This document shows, in pieces, positions 33,989 through 41,956 of a stretch of 64,000 nt of DNA. The notes below the pieces were generated by a model. It was not told the origin of the DNA. It searched no databases and saw only the letters and a program-made list of their open reading frames with translations. The stretch is from the NCBI RefSeq assembly GCF_900104685.1, contig NZ_LT629755.1:3628309-3692308 (forward strand). The letters are read 5' to 3'. Made by a program: the position numbers and the translations under genes. How positions within the stretch are numbered: the first letter of the stretch is position 1; every line of letters starts with the position of its first letter. The DNA comes from Agromyces flavus. Lineage in GTDB: Bacteria > Actinomycetota > Actinomycetes > Actinomycetales > Microbacteriaceae.

Positions 33989-35490
33989 CCGCGGGCGAGG
34001 GTCTCGGCACGGCCGCGACTCGACCCGCGCACGTCCCGGGCCTCGACGCGGGCGCGGTGTCGCTCTCGCTCATCTCGCACACGAACGCGGGAAAGACCAC
34101 GCTCGCGCGCACGCTGCTCGGGCGCGACGTCGGCGAGGTGCGCGACGCGCCGCACGTCACCGCCGAGGCGACGCCCTATCCGCTCGTGCAGACCGCGAAC
34201 GGCGATCTCCTCACCCTGTGGGACACGCCAGGATTCGGCGACAGCGTGCGCCTCGCGCGGCGGCTGCGGCAGGACCGCAACCCGATCGGCTGGTTCCTCT
34301 CGCAGGTGTGGGACCGCTACCAGGACCGCGCGCTCTGGCTCAGCCAGCTCGCGGTGCGCAACGTCGCCGAGCAGGCCGACGTCGTGCTCTACCTCGTGAA
34401 CGCGGCCGAGGCACCCGCCGACGCCGGCTACCTCGCACCCGAGCTCGAGGTGCTCGAGTGGATCGGCAAGCCCGTGCTGGTGCTGCTCAACCAGACCGGG
34501 CCGCCGCGCGATCGCGCCGCCGAGGAGGCCGACGAGGCACGCTGGCGCGCCGCGCTCGCGGACGCGCCGCACGTGCGCGGCGTGCTCACCCTCGACGCGT
34601 TCGCGCGCTGCTGGGTGCAGGAGTTCACGCTCTTCCGCGCCATCCGCCCCCTCGTCGCCGACGACGACCGAGCCGCGTTCGCGCGCCTCACCGACGAGTG
34701 GCGCGAGCGCCGCATGGACCAGTTCGACCTCGCCATGGACGCGCTCGCCGAGCCGATCGCGCACGCCGCGTGCGACCGCGAGGTGCTGCCGCCCGAACCG
34801 CTGCCCGCGCGGATCGGCGGCTCGCTCGGGCTGCCTCGTCCGACGCGAACACAGGCGCGAGCGGATGCCACGGGGCAGATGGCGGCACGGCTGCAGGACG
34901 ACCTGCGACGCAGCCTGGACCGGCTCATCGCCATCCACGAACTCGAGGGCCGCGCCGCCGAGGAGGTGCTCGAGCGCGTCGCCGACGACGTGCACGTCGA
35001 CGCACCGCTCGACGAGGGCCGCACCGCGGCCGTCTCGGGCGTGGTGTCCGGCGCGCTCACCGGGCTCGGCGCCGACCTCGCCGCGGGCGGATTGACGTTC
35101 GGTGCGGGCATGGTCGCGGGCGCCATCATCGGCGCGCTCGGCGGCGCGGGCGTCGCCCGCGGCGTCAACCTCGTGCGCGGCCGCAACGACTCGACCCTGC
35201 GCTGGGAGGAGGCGTTCCTCGACGGGCTCGTGACCTCGGCGCTGTTGCGCTACCTCGCCATCGCGCACTGGGGACGGGGCCGCGGCCGGTGGACGCAGGG
35301 CGAGTACGCGCCCTTCTGGCGCGAACTCGTCGTGGAGTCGGTCGTCGAGAACCAGGAGCGCCTCGCCGCGATCTGGTCCCGCCGCGCCGACGGGGAGGAC
35401 GCCGTGCAGCGCGAGCTCGAAGAACTGCTCGAGCGGATGGCGCTCGGGCTGCTCGATCGGCTGTATCCGGGGGCGCTCGGCGGGGAGTAG
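33985..35490 (+). CDS. DUF3482 GTPase-domain protein
   Basis: 501 residues. The GTPase domain has P-loop SHTNAGKTT (31-39), G3 WDTPGFGD (79-86) and an NQTG (169-172) in place of the usual NKxD, so guanine specificity may be altered. A DUF3482 C-terminal region follows, with a Gly-rich hydrophobic segment (about 355-390, AGMVAGAIIGALGGAGVARG) that could insert in membranes. It is coupled to the DUF2868 gene and probably forms a membrane complex with it. Role unknown. Confidence 0.9.
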   Translation: MTAGEGLGTAATRPAHVPGLDAGAVSLSLISHTNAGKTTLARTLLGRDVGEVRDAPHVTAEATPYPLVQTANGDLLTLWDTPGFGDSVRLARRLRQDRNPIGWFLSQVWDRYQDRALWLSQLAVRNVAEQADVVLYLVNAAEAPADAGYLAPELEVLEWIGKPVLVLLNQTGPPRDRAAEEADEARWRAALADAPHVRGVLTLDAFARCWVQEFTLFRAIRPLVADDDRAAFARLTDEWRERRMDQFDLAMDALAEPIAHAACDREVLPPEPLPARIGGSLGLPRPTRTQARADATGQMAARLQDDLRRSLDRLIAIHELEGRAAEEVLERVADDVHVDAPLDEGRTAAVSGVVSGALTGLGADLAAGGLTFGAGMVAGAIIGALGGAGVARGVNLVRGRNDSTLRWEEAFLDGLVTSALLRYLAIAHWGRGRGRWTQGEYAPFWRELVVESVVENQERLAAIWSRRADGEDAVQRELEELLERMALGLLDRLYPGALGGE

Positions 35491-35499
35491 CCTCCGCTC

Positions 35500-36717
35500 A
35501 TGGAGACGAGCCTCGGATCGGCGCTGCTGCCGCTCATCGCGCTCGCGGCCTCGCTCGTCGCGGCCGTCTCGGTCGGATCGCTCGTGGTCGCGTGGCTGCG
35601 CAAGCCCGGGCCCGACCAGACCGCCGCGATCACGGATCCGCGGACCGCGGGGATGCTGGCGGTCGGCTTCGTCTCCGGGGAGGCGACTCGACGGTGGCTC
35701 GTCGCGACGGTGCTGGAGCTCGCGGAGGCCGGCGTCATCGCGATCGACGACCGGCGCGGACTTCGCGACGGCGACGAGGGTCGAGCGCGCGACATCCATC
35801 TCGTCTTCGATGCGGACTCGTTGATGGTGGGCGCTTCGGCCGATGCCGGAGATCCCTCGACCCAGGTCGTCGCGTCGGTCTTCGCTCCGACGCAGGCCGG
35901 CGGCTCCGATCTGGTGTCACGCGGGGCGAGTATCGAGGTCGACCAGGTCCTCATCCGCAACCGCCCGCTCGCCTGGCTCACCCGCGATCGGCTCCTCGAC
36001 GCGGCCGGCTGGTATCGCGAACGCCGTCCCGTCTCCCGGTTCCGGGCGGCCACGATCGGCGGCGTCATCGGCGTCGGGCTCGGATTGCTCTCGCTGCCGG
36101 GCCCCGAGGACGATTCGATCGCGTGGATCGCCGTCGTCGTGGGCGCGCTGGCGATCGGGCTGCGCGTGGTGCTCAGCTCGTGGGTGCCGCTGAACGCGGC
36201 GGGACTCGAACTGCGCGAGCGCGCGATGCGCGTGCGCGAACAACTGGCTCTCCCGAATACGAGGACGGCGGCGACGCTCCACGGAAGCGTGCTGCCTTGG
36301 GCCGTCCTCTTCGGTGAGTCCGGTGCGATCGAACGCGCAGCCGAAGCGGCGGAGCGCTTCCGCACGCCGCCCGACTGGTACCGATCGAGCGCGCCGTTCT
36401 CGTCGGGCCGACTCGTCTCCTGCATCGCGCTCGTGAGCGCGCAGCTGTCGCAACCGATCCGGCTCGGCCCCAGGCCGGTGGTGACGCCTGAGAGCCGCTT
36501 CGGCGTGCCCATGGTCGCCGACCACAGGGGATGGGGCGGCGCGTACTTCGACGCCAACGGAGCCGGTGCGGTGCACGGCGGACTCGGCCACACCGGCGAC
36601 TTCGGCGCCGGTACCGGCGGAGTCATGGGTTACGACGGAGGGGGCTTCGGCGGCACCGCCTACGACGGCGGGAGCTTCGACGGCGGCGGAGGTTTCGACG
36701 GCGGCGGAGGCAACTGA
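35500..36717 (+). CDS. Membrane protein similar to the C-terminal half of DUF2207 proteins
   Basis: 405 residues. One N-terminal membrane helix (about 8-30), then a short domain (PRTAGMLAVGFVSGEATRRW and LELAEAGVIAIDD) found in DUF2207 (YdjG/YciQ-type) proteins. Two more helices are near 180-230, and the end is Gly-rich (GGGFDGGGGN). The usual extracellular beta domain of DUF2207 is missing, so this is a short variant. The gene starts 9 bases after the GTPase stop and may belong to the same operon. Function unknown. Confidence 0.7.
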   Translation: METSLGSALLPLIALAASLVAAVSVGSLVVAWLRKPGPDQTAAITDPRTAGMLAVGFVSGEATRRWLVATVLELAEAGVIAIDDRRGLRDGDEGRARDIHLVFDADSLMVGASADAGDPSTQVVASVFAPTQAGGSDLVSRGASIEVDQVLIRNRPLAWLTRDRLLDAAGWYRERRPVSRFRAATIGGVIGVGLGLLSLPGPEDDSIAWIAVVVGALAIGLRVVLSSWVPLNAAGLELRERAMRVREQLALPNTRTAATLHGSVLPWAVLFGESGAIERAAEAAERFRTPPDWYRSSAPFSSGRLVSCIALVSAQLSQPIRLGPRPVVTPESRFGVPMVADHRGWGGAYFDANGAGAVHGGLGHTGDFGAGTGGVMGYDGGGFGGTAYDGGSFDGGGGFDGGGGN

Positions 36718-36724
36718 GTCGCGC

Positions 36725-37888
36725 TCAGGGCATGACGAACCGCCGGCCGTAGAGCGCCTCGGCGTTGCGCCAGGCCATGAGCTCGGCGACGCGGATGGCG
36801 TCGTCGGCCAGCCAGTCGTGGCGGTCGACGTAGTCCGCGAGCACGCCGGTCGCGGCATCCCGCCAGGCGGCGGCGCCGACGAGGACGCGCTCGGGCGCGC
36901 CCCAGGCATCGGTTGAGAACAGGACCTTCGAGAACGGCGCGAGGTCGAGTGACTCGCGGAGGACGACGTCGGCGTTCGCGCCGACCTGCCCCAGGGCGAG
37001 GCCGGCGTCGAGGTGCACGTGCGGGTACAGGTGCGCGAGCATGCCCGCCTCGCGGACGAACGGGTAGCAGTGCAGGAGCACGACGCGTCCGCCCGTGTGC
37101 TGCGTCGCGGCGAGGAAGGGCTGGAGGAGGAACGGGTCGGCCCGGTCGAAGCGCAGGTCGCCGTCGCCGAAGCCGACGTGCACCTGGAGGACCGAGCCCT
37201 GCTCGAGCGCCCACCAGGCGAGGTGGCGGATGATCGTGGCATCCGCGAGGCGCGGACGCTGCGCGGATGCGGCGCCTGCGGCGAACCACGCGTCGGCGGC
37301 CGCGGCGACCTCGGCCGCGGTCGGCCGAGCCGGATCCAGCGCGAGGCCGACGCGGTACGCCGCGATCGTCTTGTACCCGACCGCCCGCGCCGCCCGCGTC
37401 GCGAGCGCCGCCTCCAGGCGCTCGAGGAACTCGTCGCCGGATGACGCACCGGCCATTGCAGTCTCGGCCAGGGTCTCGAGCCGCACGATCGGATACGACC
37501 GCGCGCCGGCGAGGCGCATCATTCGCTCGTCGGGCAGCAGGCGCTCGGGCGCATGGCCGTCGTCGATGAGGTACGTCGTGATGCCCGACGCCCGGAGGAT
37601 TCGGCTCGTCGCTTCGTCAAACCCGAGCTCGCTGCGAGTGACCAGGTATTCGGCGGCGTCCGCGAACGGCTCGAGCCCGAGCGCCGGTGCACACCAGCGG
37701 CGCACCGCGAAGCCGAACTGGCTGTCGAACACGGCCGTGCGGTCGGCCTGGTCGGCCTGCAACATCGCGTCGAGCAGCTCGGCCTCGACGAGCGGATCGG
37801 CGAGCATGCCGTGCACGTGGTGGTCGACGAGCGGCATCCGCTCGATCGCCTCGGCGACGCGCTCGCGGTCGCCGCGCTTCGCGGTCAT
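36725..37888 (-). CDS. Amidohydrolase-family metal-dependent hydrolase
   Basis: 387 residues from ATG 37888 (GAGAGGA upstream). The N-terminal motif PLVDHHVHGM gives the first metal ligands (HxH). Later come VGYKTIAAY with the bridging Lys, LQVHVGFGDGD, VVLLHCYPFVREAG and LFSTDAWGAPE with the catalytic Asp, as in the amidohydrolase_2/FluG-like branch. The substrate is unknown; relatives are linked to glutamine-synthetase-type or decarboxylase reactions. It is convergent with the DUF2207-like gene, 7 bases apart. Confidence 0.87.
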   Translation of the reverse strand: MTAKRGDRERVAEAIERMPLVDHHVHGMLADPLVEAELLDAMLQADQADRTAVFDSQFGFAVRRWCAPALGLEPFADAAEYLVTRSELGFDEATSRILRASGITTYLIDDGHAPERLLPDERMMRLAGARSYPIVRLETLAETAMAGASSGDEFLERLEAALATRAARAVGYKTIAAYRVGLALDPARPTAAEVAAAADAWFAAGAASAQRPRLADATIIRHLAWWALEQGSVLQVHVGFGDGDLRFDRADPFLLQPFLAATQHTGGRVVLLHCYPFVREAGMLAHLYPHVHLDAGLALGQVGANADVVLRESLDLAPFSKVLFSTDAWGAPERVLVGAAAWRDAATGVLADYVDRHDWLADDAIRVAELMAWRNAEALYGRRFVMP

Positions 37889-38081
37889 GACGCGATCCTC
37901 TCGCGAAGCGGCGGCACCCACCATCCGCCGTCCCCCGAGGCGGCCCGGAGACCCGTTCAGTACAGGCCTGCCGTGCAACCGGGGGCGCTCCGGATGTCGC
38001 GTCACGACCGTCGCGCGATGGTGGACGCACCCAGGCAGGCCCTATCCCGCCGAAACGAACCACACTCGGAGGGACGAACCC

Positions 38082-38297
38082 ATGGATCTCGCATTCCACC
38101 ATCTCGCTCAGTCGACCCACGCCGACGACGTGCGTCACGCGGAGCGCGTCAACGAGTACCGACGGATCGCCGACGAGCAGCGTCCAGCAGCGCGCCCCGT
38201 TCGCGAAGTCGTCGAACCGCGCCCGCACCCGGTGTGGTCCCGCCTCGTCAACGCCCTGGCGGTGAACCAGATGCGCTTCCACCGGCACGCGCACTGA
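38082..38297 (+). CDS. Small His-rich protein, paralogue of the one at 10537
   Basis: 71 residues, basic, starting MDLAFHHLAQS and ending NQMRFHRHAH. Shares with the 61-residue protein at 10537-10722 the pattern HAERVNEYRR and the His-rich end. The ribosome site GGAGGGACG lies about 8 bases before the ATG. It is followed within 20 bases by a strong bidirectional terminator. Function unknown; metal binding is possible but unproven. Confidence 0.65.
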   Translation: MDLAFHHLAQSTHADDVRHAERVNEYRRIADEQRPAARPVREVVEPRPHPVWSRLVNALAVNQMRFHRHAH

Positions 38298-38316
38298 CAC
38301 GCGCCGAACACGCGAA

Positions 38317-38347
38317 GCGGGCCCGCCCCCGAGGGGACGGGCCCGCC
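38317..38347. terminator. Rho-independent-type terminator between convergent genes
   Basis: GCGGGCCCGCCCC (from 38317) pairs with GGGACGGGCCCGC around CGAG. It lies between the convergent small His-rich gene and the M6 protease gene and could serve both. The U-tract is weak, as is normal in this GC range. Confidence 0.7.
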
Positions 38348-38379
38348 GCGTGTCGCGATGCGTCAGCCGAGGCTGCGGA

Positions 38380-40692
38380 TCACTGCGGGTTGTTGACGCT
38401 GACGGTCATGCTGCCGCCGGTCGTCTGCGAGTTCACGGTCACCGTCACGCCGTGGCCGGCGACCATGACGCCGCCGAGCGGGTTGGTCGAGCTGAAGTAC
38501 GCGTCCTTGACCTTGTCCGAGAAGGTCGCGGTCTGCAGCTCGTTGCCGTCGGAGCCGACCGCCTCGAGCGTCTTCACGGTCTGGCTCTTGCCCGAACCGC
38601 TCAGGACCTCCTTGTGCAGAAGGGTCTCGTCGATCGGCTGCAGACCGAACGTCGCGTCGAACGGCTGGCGACGGTTGCTCGGCGCAGTGCCATCGGAGTA
38701 GGTGAACTTCACCGGGTCAGCGTCCACGGGAAGCGCGAGGCCATGGCCCTCGTGCTCGATCGTGTTGTTGTCGCTGTAGGCCTCGTCGATCGCCCAGACG
38801 AGCATGCCGTCCTGGAACTTGAAGTGCTCGACGTGGTCGGGCGCCGTGTACGCCTTGTCGAACTGGTACGGACCCGACTCGAGGGTCGCGTCGTAGTCGA
38901 CGTAGGTGCGGTTCTCGACGAGGTAGTAGCGGTCGCCCTCGCTCGTCTCGGTGCCGGTGCTGATCTTGAAGCCGCCCGCAGCGGTCCAGCCCTTCTCACC
39001 GCTCTCGACGTCGTCGCTGAACAGCGTGGTGCCGCCGTTCTTGATCGAGATGTCGTCGAGGAACGCGCCGGCGTAGTGCACGCCGCCGTCGGTCTGGTAG
39101 CGGAACCGGAACTCGGTCGGCGCACCGCCAGGCACGCTGAACCGGACGGTCGACCACTTGCCGCTCGTCGAGCCGTCGATCGGCGTACCGATCTGCTTCC
39201 AGTCGGTCGTGCCGACCGGACGGTACTCGGCGTAGAGGTAGTCGTAGCCGGCCTCGATGTCATACCAGGCCTTCGCCGTGACGGTGGCCGAGCGGATGCC
39301 AGTCAGGTCGAGGGTGCGCGTGAGCGTCGTGTTGAGGTCGTCGGCGCTGCCGGTCCACCAGGCGTTCGAACCCGATGCGGGCGTCGTGTAGGTGGTCTCG
39401 ATCTGCTGGTCCGGCACGTCGACGACGAGCGCCTGCTCCTGGTCGGCGACCTGCCGGGCGGCGGGGCTCAGCGTGAAGTCGCCGCTCTCGCCGGGCGAGA
39501 CGACGGCGTAGTCGAGCCAGCCGAGCTGGAGCTTCTCCCAGGGGCCCATGTAGTTGGGCTTCGTTCCGATGTCCTCGGACGTGCCGCTGCTGAGCCATGA
39601 ACCGCTGGACATGAGCGTCCAGAACCCCGTGGAGTTCTCGCCGCCCGCGGTGTCGTAGAAGTCGGGGAGTCCGAGGTCGTGCGCGTACTCGTGCGCGAAC
39701 ACGCCGAGTCCGCCGTTCTCGGCCTCGACGGTGTAGTCGCCGATCCAGTAGCCCGTGTTGCCGATCTGGGCGCCGCCGAACTTCACCTGGGTGCCGTCGA
39801 CCGTCGGACCGGTGGTGCCGTAGTCGGTCGAGTTCACGTACCAGCGGTGCGACCAGATGGCGTCCTCGCCCTGCGCGCCGCCGCCGGCGTCCTCGCCCTC
39901 ACCGGCGTGCACGGCCTGGAAGTGGTCGAGGTAGCCGTCGGGCTCGTCGAAGTCGCCGTCCTCGTCGAAGTCGTAGCGGTCCCACACGTCGAAGGTCGCG
40001 AGCTCGGCCTTGATCTCGGCGTCGGTCTTGCCGGCGGTCTTCTGCGCGTCGTACCACGCGTTGCCGGAGTCCTCGATGAACTGCCAGGCCCCGCCGTAGT
40101 CCTCGACGCTGTTGTCGCCATAGGTCGAGGCGTTGCCGGGCACCTGCACCCAGTCGCTGACCTCACCGTCGACGGTGTAGTTGCCCGACGACTGCTTCGT
40201 GTAGAAGTCGGCGAACGAGTCGCCGTCGCCGAAGAACAGGTCCTCGTAGTACGGGGTCTCGAACTCGGGGATCCAGTGCGTGCTGTTGTTGACCGCGCGG
40301 TCGGGCTCAGGGATCTCGTTGTGCAGCGGCCCGGGCACGGTGCCGAGCTTTCCGCTGCCCTGGTCGCCGAACTCGGACAGGATCGTGAAGAGGCGCCCCG
40401 TGCCCGAGACCGCAGCCTCGTAGTACTTGTCCTCGGCGAGCTGGACGACGCCGTCTTCGCTCGGAGACGCCTGGCCGGACAGGATGAGTTCCTGCGCCGC
40501 CTTGCGGCGCTCGTTCTGCCGCTCGGTCAGGGGGCCGGGGCGGTTGTCGGGGCGGGCTGCGGCGGCTGAGGCCGAGCCGGTGTTCGGGTCGTTCACGGGT
40601 GCGGCGATGGCGGCCTGGCCGAATGCGGCCCCCGCGATCATCGTCGCGCTCGCTGCAGCCATTGCGAGCATCCCGCGCGTGCGTCGGTTCAC
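38380..40692 (-). CDS. Secreted immune inhibitor A-type metalloprotease (M6)
   Basis: 770-residue exported zinc protease. The signal peptide is about residues 1-31 (cleavage near AAIAAPV). A propeptide follows (RKAAQELILSGQASPSEDG). The M6 catalytic domain contains the zinc motif HEYAHDLGLPD, with ligands H334 and H338 and catalytic E335, preceded by AVHAGEGEDAG typical of InhA proteins. Beta-rich C-terminal domains follow, including a MAM/galactose-binding-like part (FRFRYQTDGGVHYAGAFLDD). It acts outside the cell on proteins, for nutrition or interaction. The neighbour is a regulator gene transcribed in the same direction 184 bases upstream. Confidence 0.93.
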   Translation of the reverse strand: MNRRTRGMLAMAAASATMIAGAAFGQAAIAAPVNDPNTGSASAAAARPDNRPGPLTERQNERRKAAQELILSGQASPSEDGVVQLAEDKYYEAAVSGTGRLFTILSEFGDQGSGKLGTVPGPLHNEIPEPDRAVNNSTHWIPEFETPYYEDLFFGDGDSFADFYTKQSSGNYTVDGEVSDWVQVPGNASTYGDNSVEDYGGAWQFIEDSGNAWYDAQKTAGKTDAEIKAELATFDVWDRYDFDEDGDFDEPDGYLDHFQAVHAGEGEDAGGGAQGEDAIWSHRWYVNSTDYGTTGPTVDGTQVKFGGAQIGNTGYWIGDYTVEAENGGLGVFAHEYAHDLGLPDFYDTAGGENSTGFWTLMSSGSWLSSGTSEDIGTKPNYMGPWEKLQLGWLDYAVVSPGESGDFTLSPAARQVADQEQALVVDVPDQQIETTYTTPASGSNAWWTGSADDLNTTLTRTLDLTGIRSATVTAKAWYDIEAGYDYLYAEYRPVGTTDWKQIGTPIDGSTSGKWSTVRFSVPGGAPTEFRFRYQTDGGVHYAGAFLDDISIKNGGTTLFSDDVESGEKGWTAAGGFKISTGTETSEGDRYYLVENRTYVDYDATLESGPYQFDKAYTAPDHVEHFKFQDGMLVWAIDEAYSDNNTIEHEGHGLALPVDADPVKFTYSDGTAPSNRRQPFDATFGLQPIDETLLHKEVLSGSGKSQTVKTLEAVGSDGNELQTATFSDKVKDAYFSSTNPLGGVMVAGHGVTVTVNSQTTGGSMTVSVNNPQ

Positions 40693-40876
40693 TGGTTCTC
40701 CTAACAGGGCTGAGGCCCGGGGTTGCCGGGCACAGTGCGGAAAAAGCTACACCCCTTCGAGGGCCATGGGAATCCCCCGAGAATCTCGTCACGGTCACGT
40801 TTCTCCGGATTCGGCGCAACTCGTTCGACGAAGCTGCGCAGAGCCGAGAGATCCTCGAAGGAACTGCGAGGGATCC

Positions 40877-41845
40877 TCAGACCCAGGCTCGGCGCACCGC
40901 CTCGGCGCCGAGCTGGATCCGGGTGGTGACGCCCGCACGCTCCATGAGCTCGGAGACCCGACGCTGGACCGTGCGAACCGACAGGCCGAGTTGCGCGCCG
41001 GCCGCGGCATCCGTCAGCCCGAGGAGCAGCAGCGACAGCAGTTTGCGATCGATCGCGCCCTCCTCGGGCTCGCGCACCTCGCCGTAGGCGGCGAGCAGTC
41101 GGGGCGCGTCGCGCCACGCCTCTTCGAACATCGCCAGGACGAGGTCGAGCAGCCCGCTCGGGTGCACGAGCAGTGCGCCCGACACCCGGCGCTCACCGTG
41201 CGAGTACATCGGCAGCAGCGCGAGCGACTCGTCGGCGATGAACAGCCGCGTGGGCAGTGTCGGCCGCACGCGCACCTCCTCGCCGAGCGGCTCGAGGTCG
41301 CGCACCACGTCGACGAACCCGGGACGCTGGAGGACCGCGGTCTCGACGACCACGCGGTAGCGGACGCCGCGTGCGAGCGCGAGATCCTCCTCGGTGTTGT
41401 CGGCGCCGCTCAGCAGCGCGACATCCTCGAGCACGAACGCGCTCACCTGGCGCTCGGCCGACGCCTGCAGCTGCCCGATCCGCTGCACGACCGCCTCGGG
41501 ACCGAGCACGACGTCGACGACGTCAGCGGCCGTGCGCTGCGCCGCGCCCTCGCGGTACAGGTCGCTGAGGTGGACGAGTGCCTCGTGCGCCTCGGTCAGC
41601 CGCCGCTCGCGCTCGAGCAACATCGGCCGCAGGGCGACCGACGGCGGCGATGCCACGACGCGATCGGGTGCCGAGGCCTGGCGGGCGATGAGCCCGAGGG
41701 CTTCGAGGTCGTCGAGGATGCCGCGGGCATCGCGGACCCCGAGCGAGGCGTGCCGCGCGACCAGCTCGGCGTCGGCCGACGGCATCCCGAGCAGGAGGCG
41801 GTAGACCGCGGTGTGCTGCTGGTCCAGTCCGATCGCGTCGAGCAC
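40877..41845 (-). CDS. TrmB/LuxR-type helix-turn-helix regulator
   Basis: 322 residues from GTG 41845 (GAAGGGGA upstream). The N-terminal winged-helix part (LDQQHTAVYRLLLGMPSADA...DDLEALGLIARQ) is TrmB-like. A middle sensor domain resembles the PLD-like C-domain of TrmB proteins. The C-terminus has a LuxR-type helix-turn-helix (LLLLGLTDAAAGAQLGLSVR...VSELMERAGV). This two-HTH arrangement is common in actinobacteria next to secreted hydrolase genes. It is divergent from the S8 protease and upstream of the M6 protease, so it may control both (inference). Confidence 0.82.
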   Translation of the reverse strand: MLDAIGLDQQHTAVYRLLLGMPSADAELVARHASLGVRDARGILDDLEALGLIARQASAPDRVVASPPSVALRPMLLERERRLTEAHEALVHLSDLYREGAAQRTAADVVDVVLGPEAVVQRIGQLQASAERQVSAFVLEDVALLSGADNTEEDLALARGVRYRVVVETAVLQRPGFVDVVRDLEPLGEEVRVRPTLPTRLFIADESLALLPMYSHGERRVSGALLVHPSGLLDLVLAMFEEAWRDAPRLLAAYGEVREPEEGAIDRKLLSLLLLGLTDAAAGAQLGLSVRTVQRRVSELMERAGVTTRIQLGAEAVRRAWV

Positions 41846-41857
41846 CGGGTCCCCTTC

Positions 41858-41893
41858 GTTGGCGGATGACGGCCATGGCGTAACTCCGCCAAC
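41858..41893. promoter_or_regulatory. Inverted repeat in the regulator/S8 protease promoter region
   Basis: GTTGGCGGA (41858-41866) and its exact complement TCCGCCAAC (41885-41893), centre-to-centre 27 bases, lie just upstream of the regulator start. The spacing of about two and a half helix turns fits a dimeric or looping regulator, possibly the TrmB/LuxR protein controlling itself and the divergent protease. Confidence 0.55.
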
Positions 41894-41956
41894 ACTGTAG
41901 CGGCGTTGCTGTGCGACCTTGCTTTCGACCCCCGTTCCACCGCGAGAGGCGCATCC

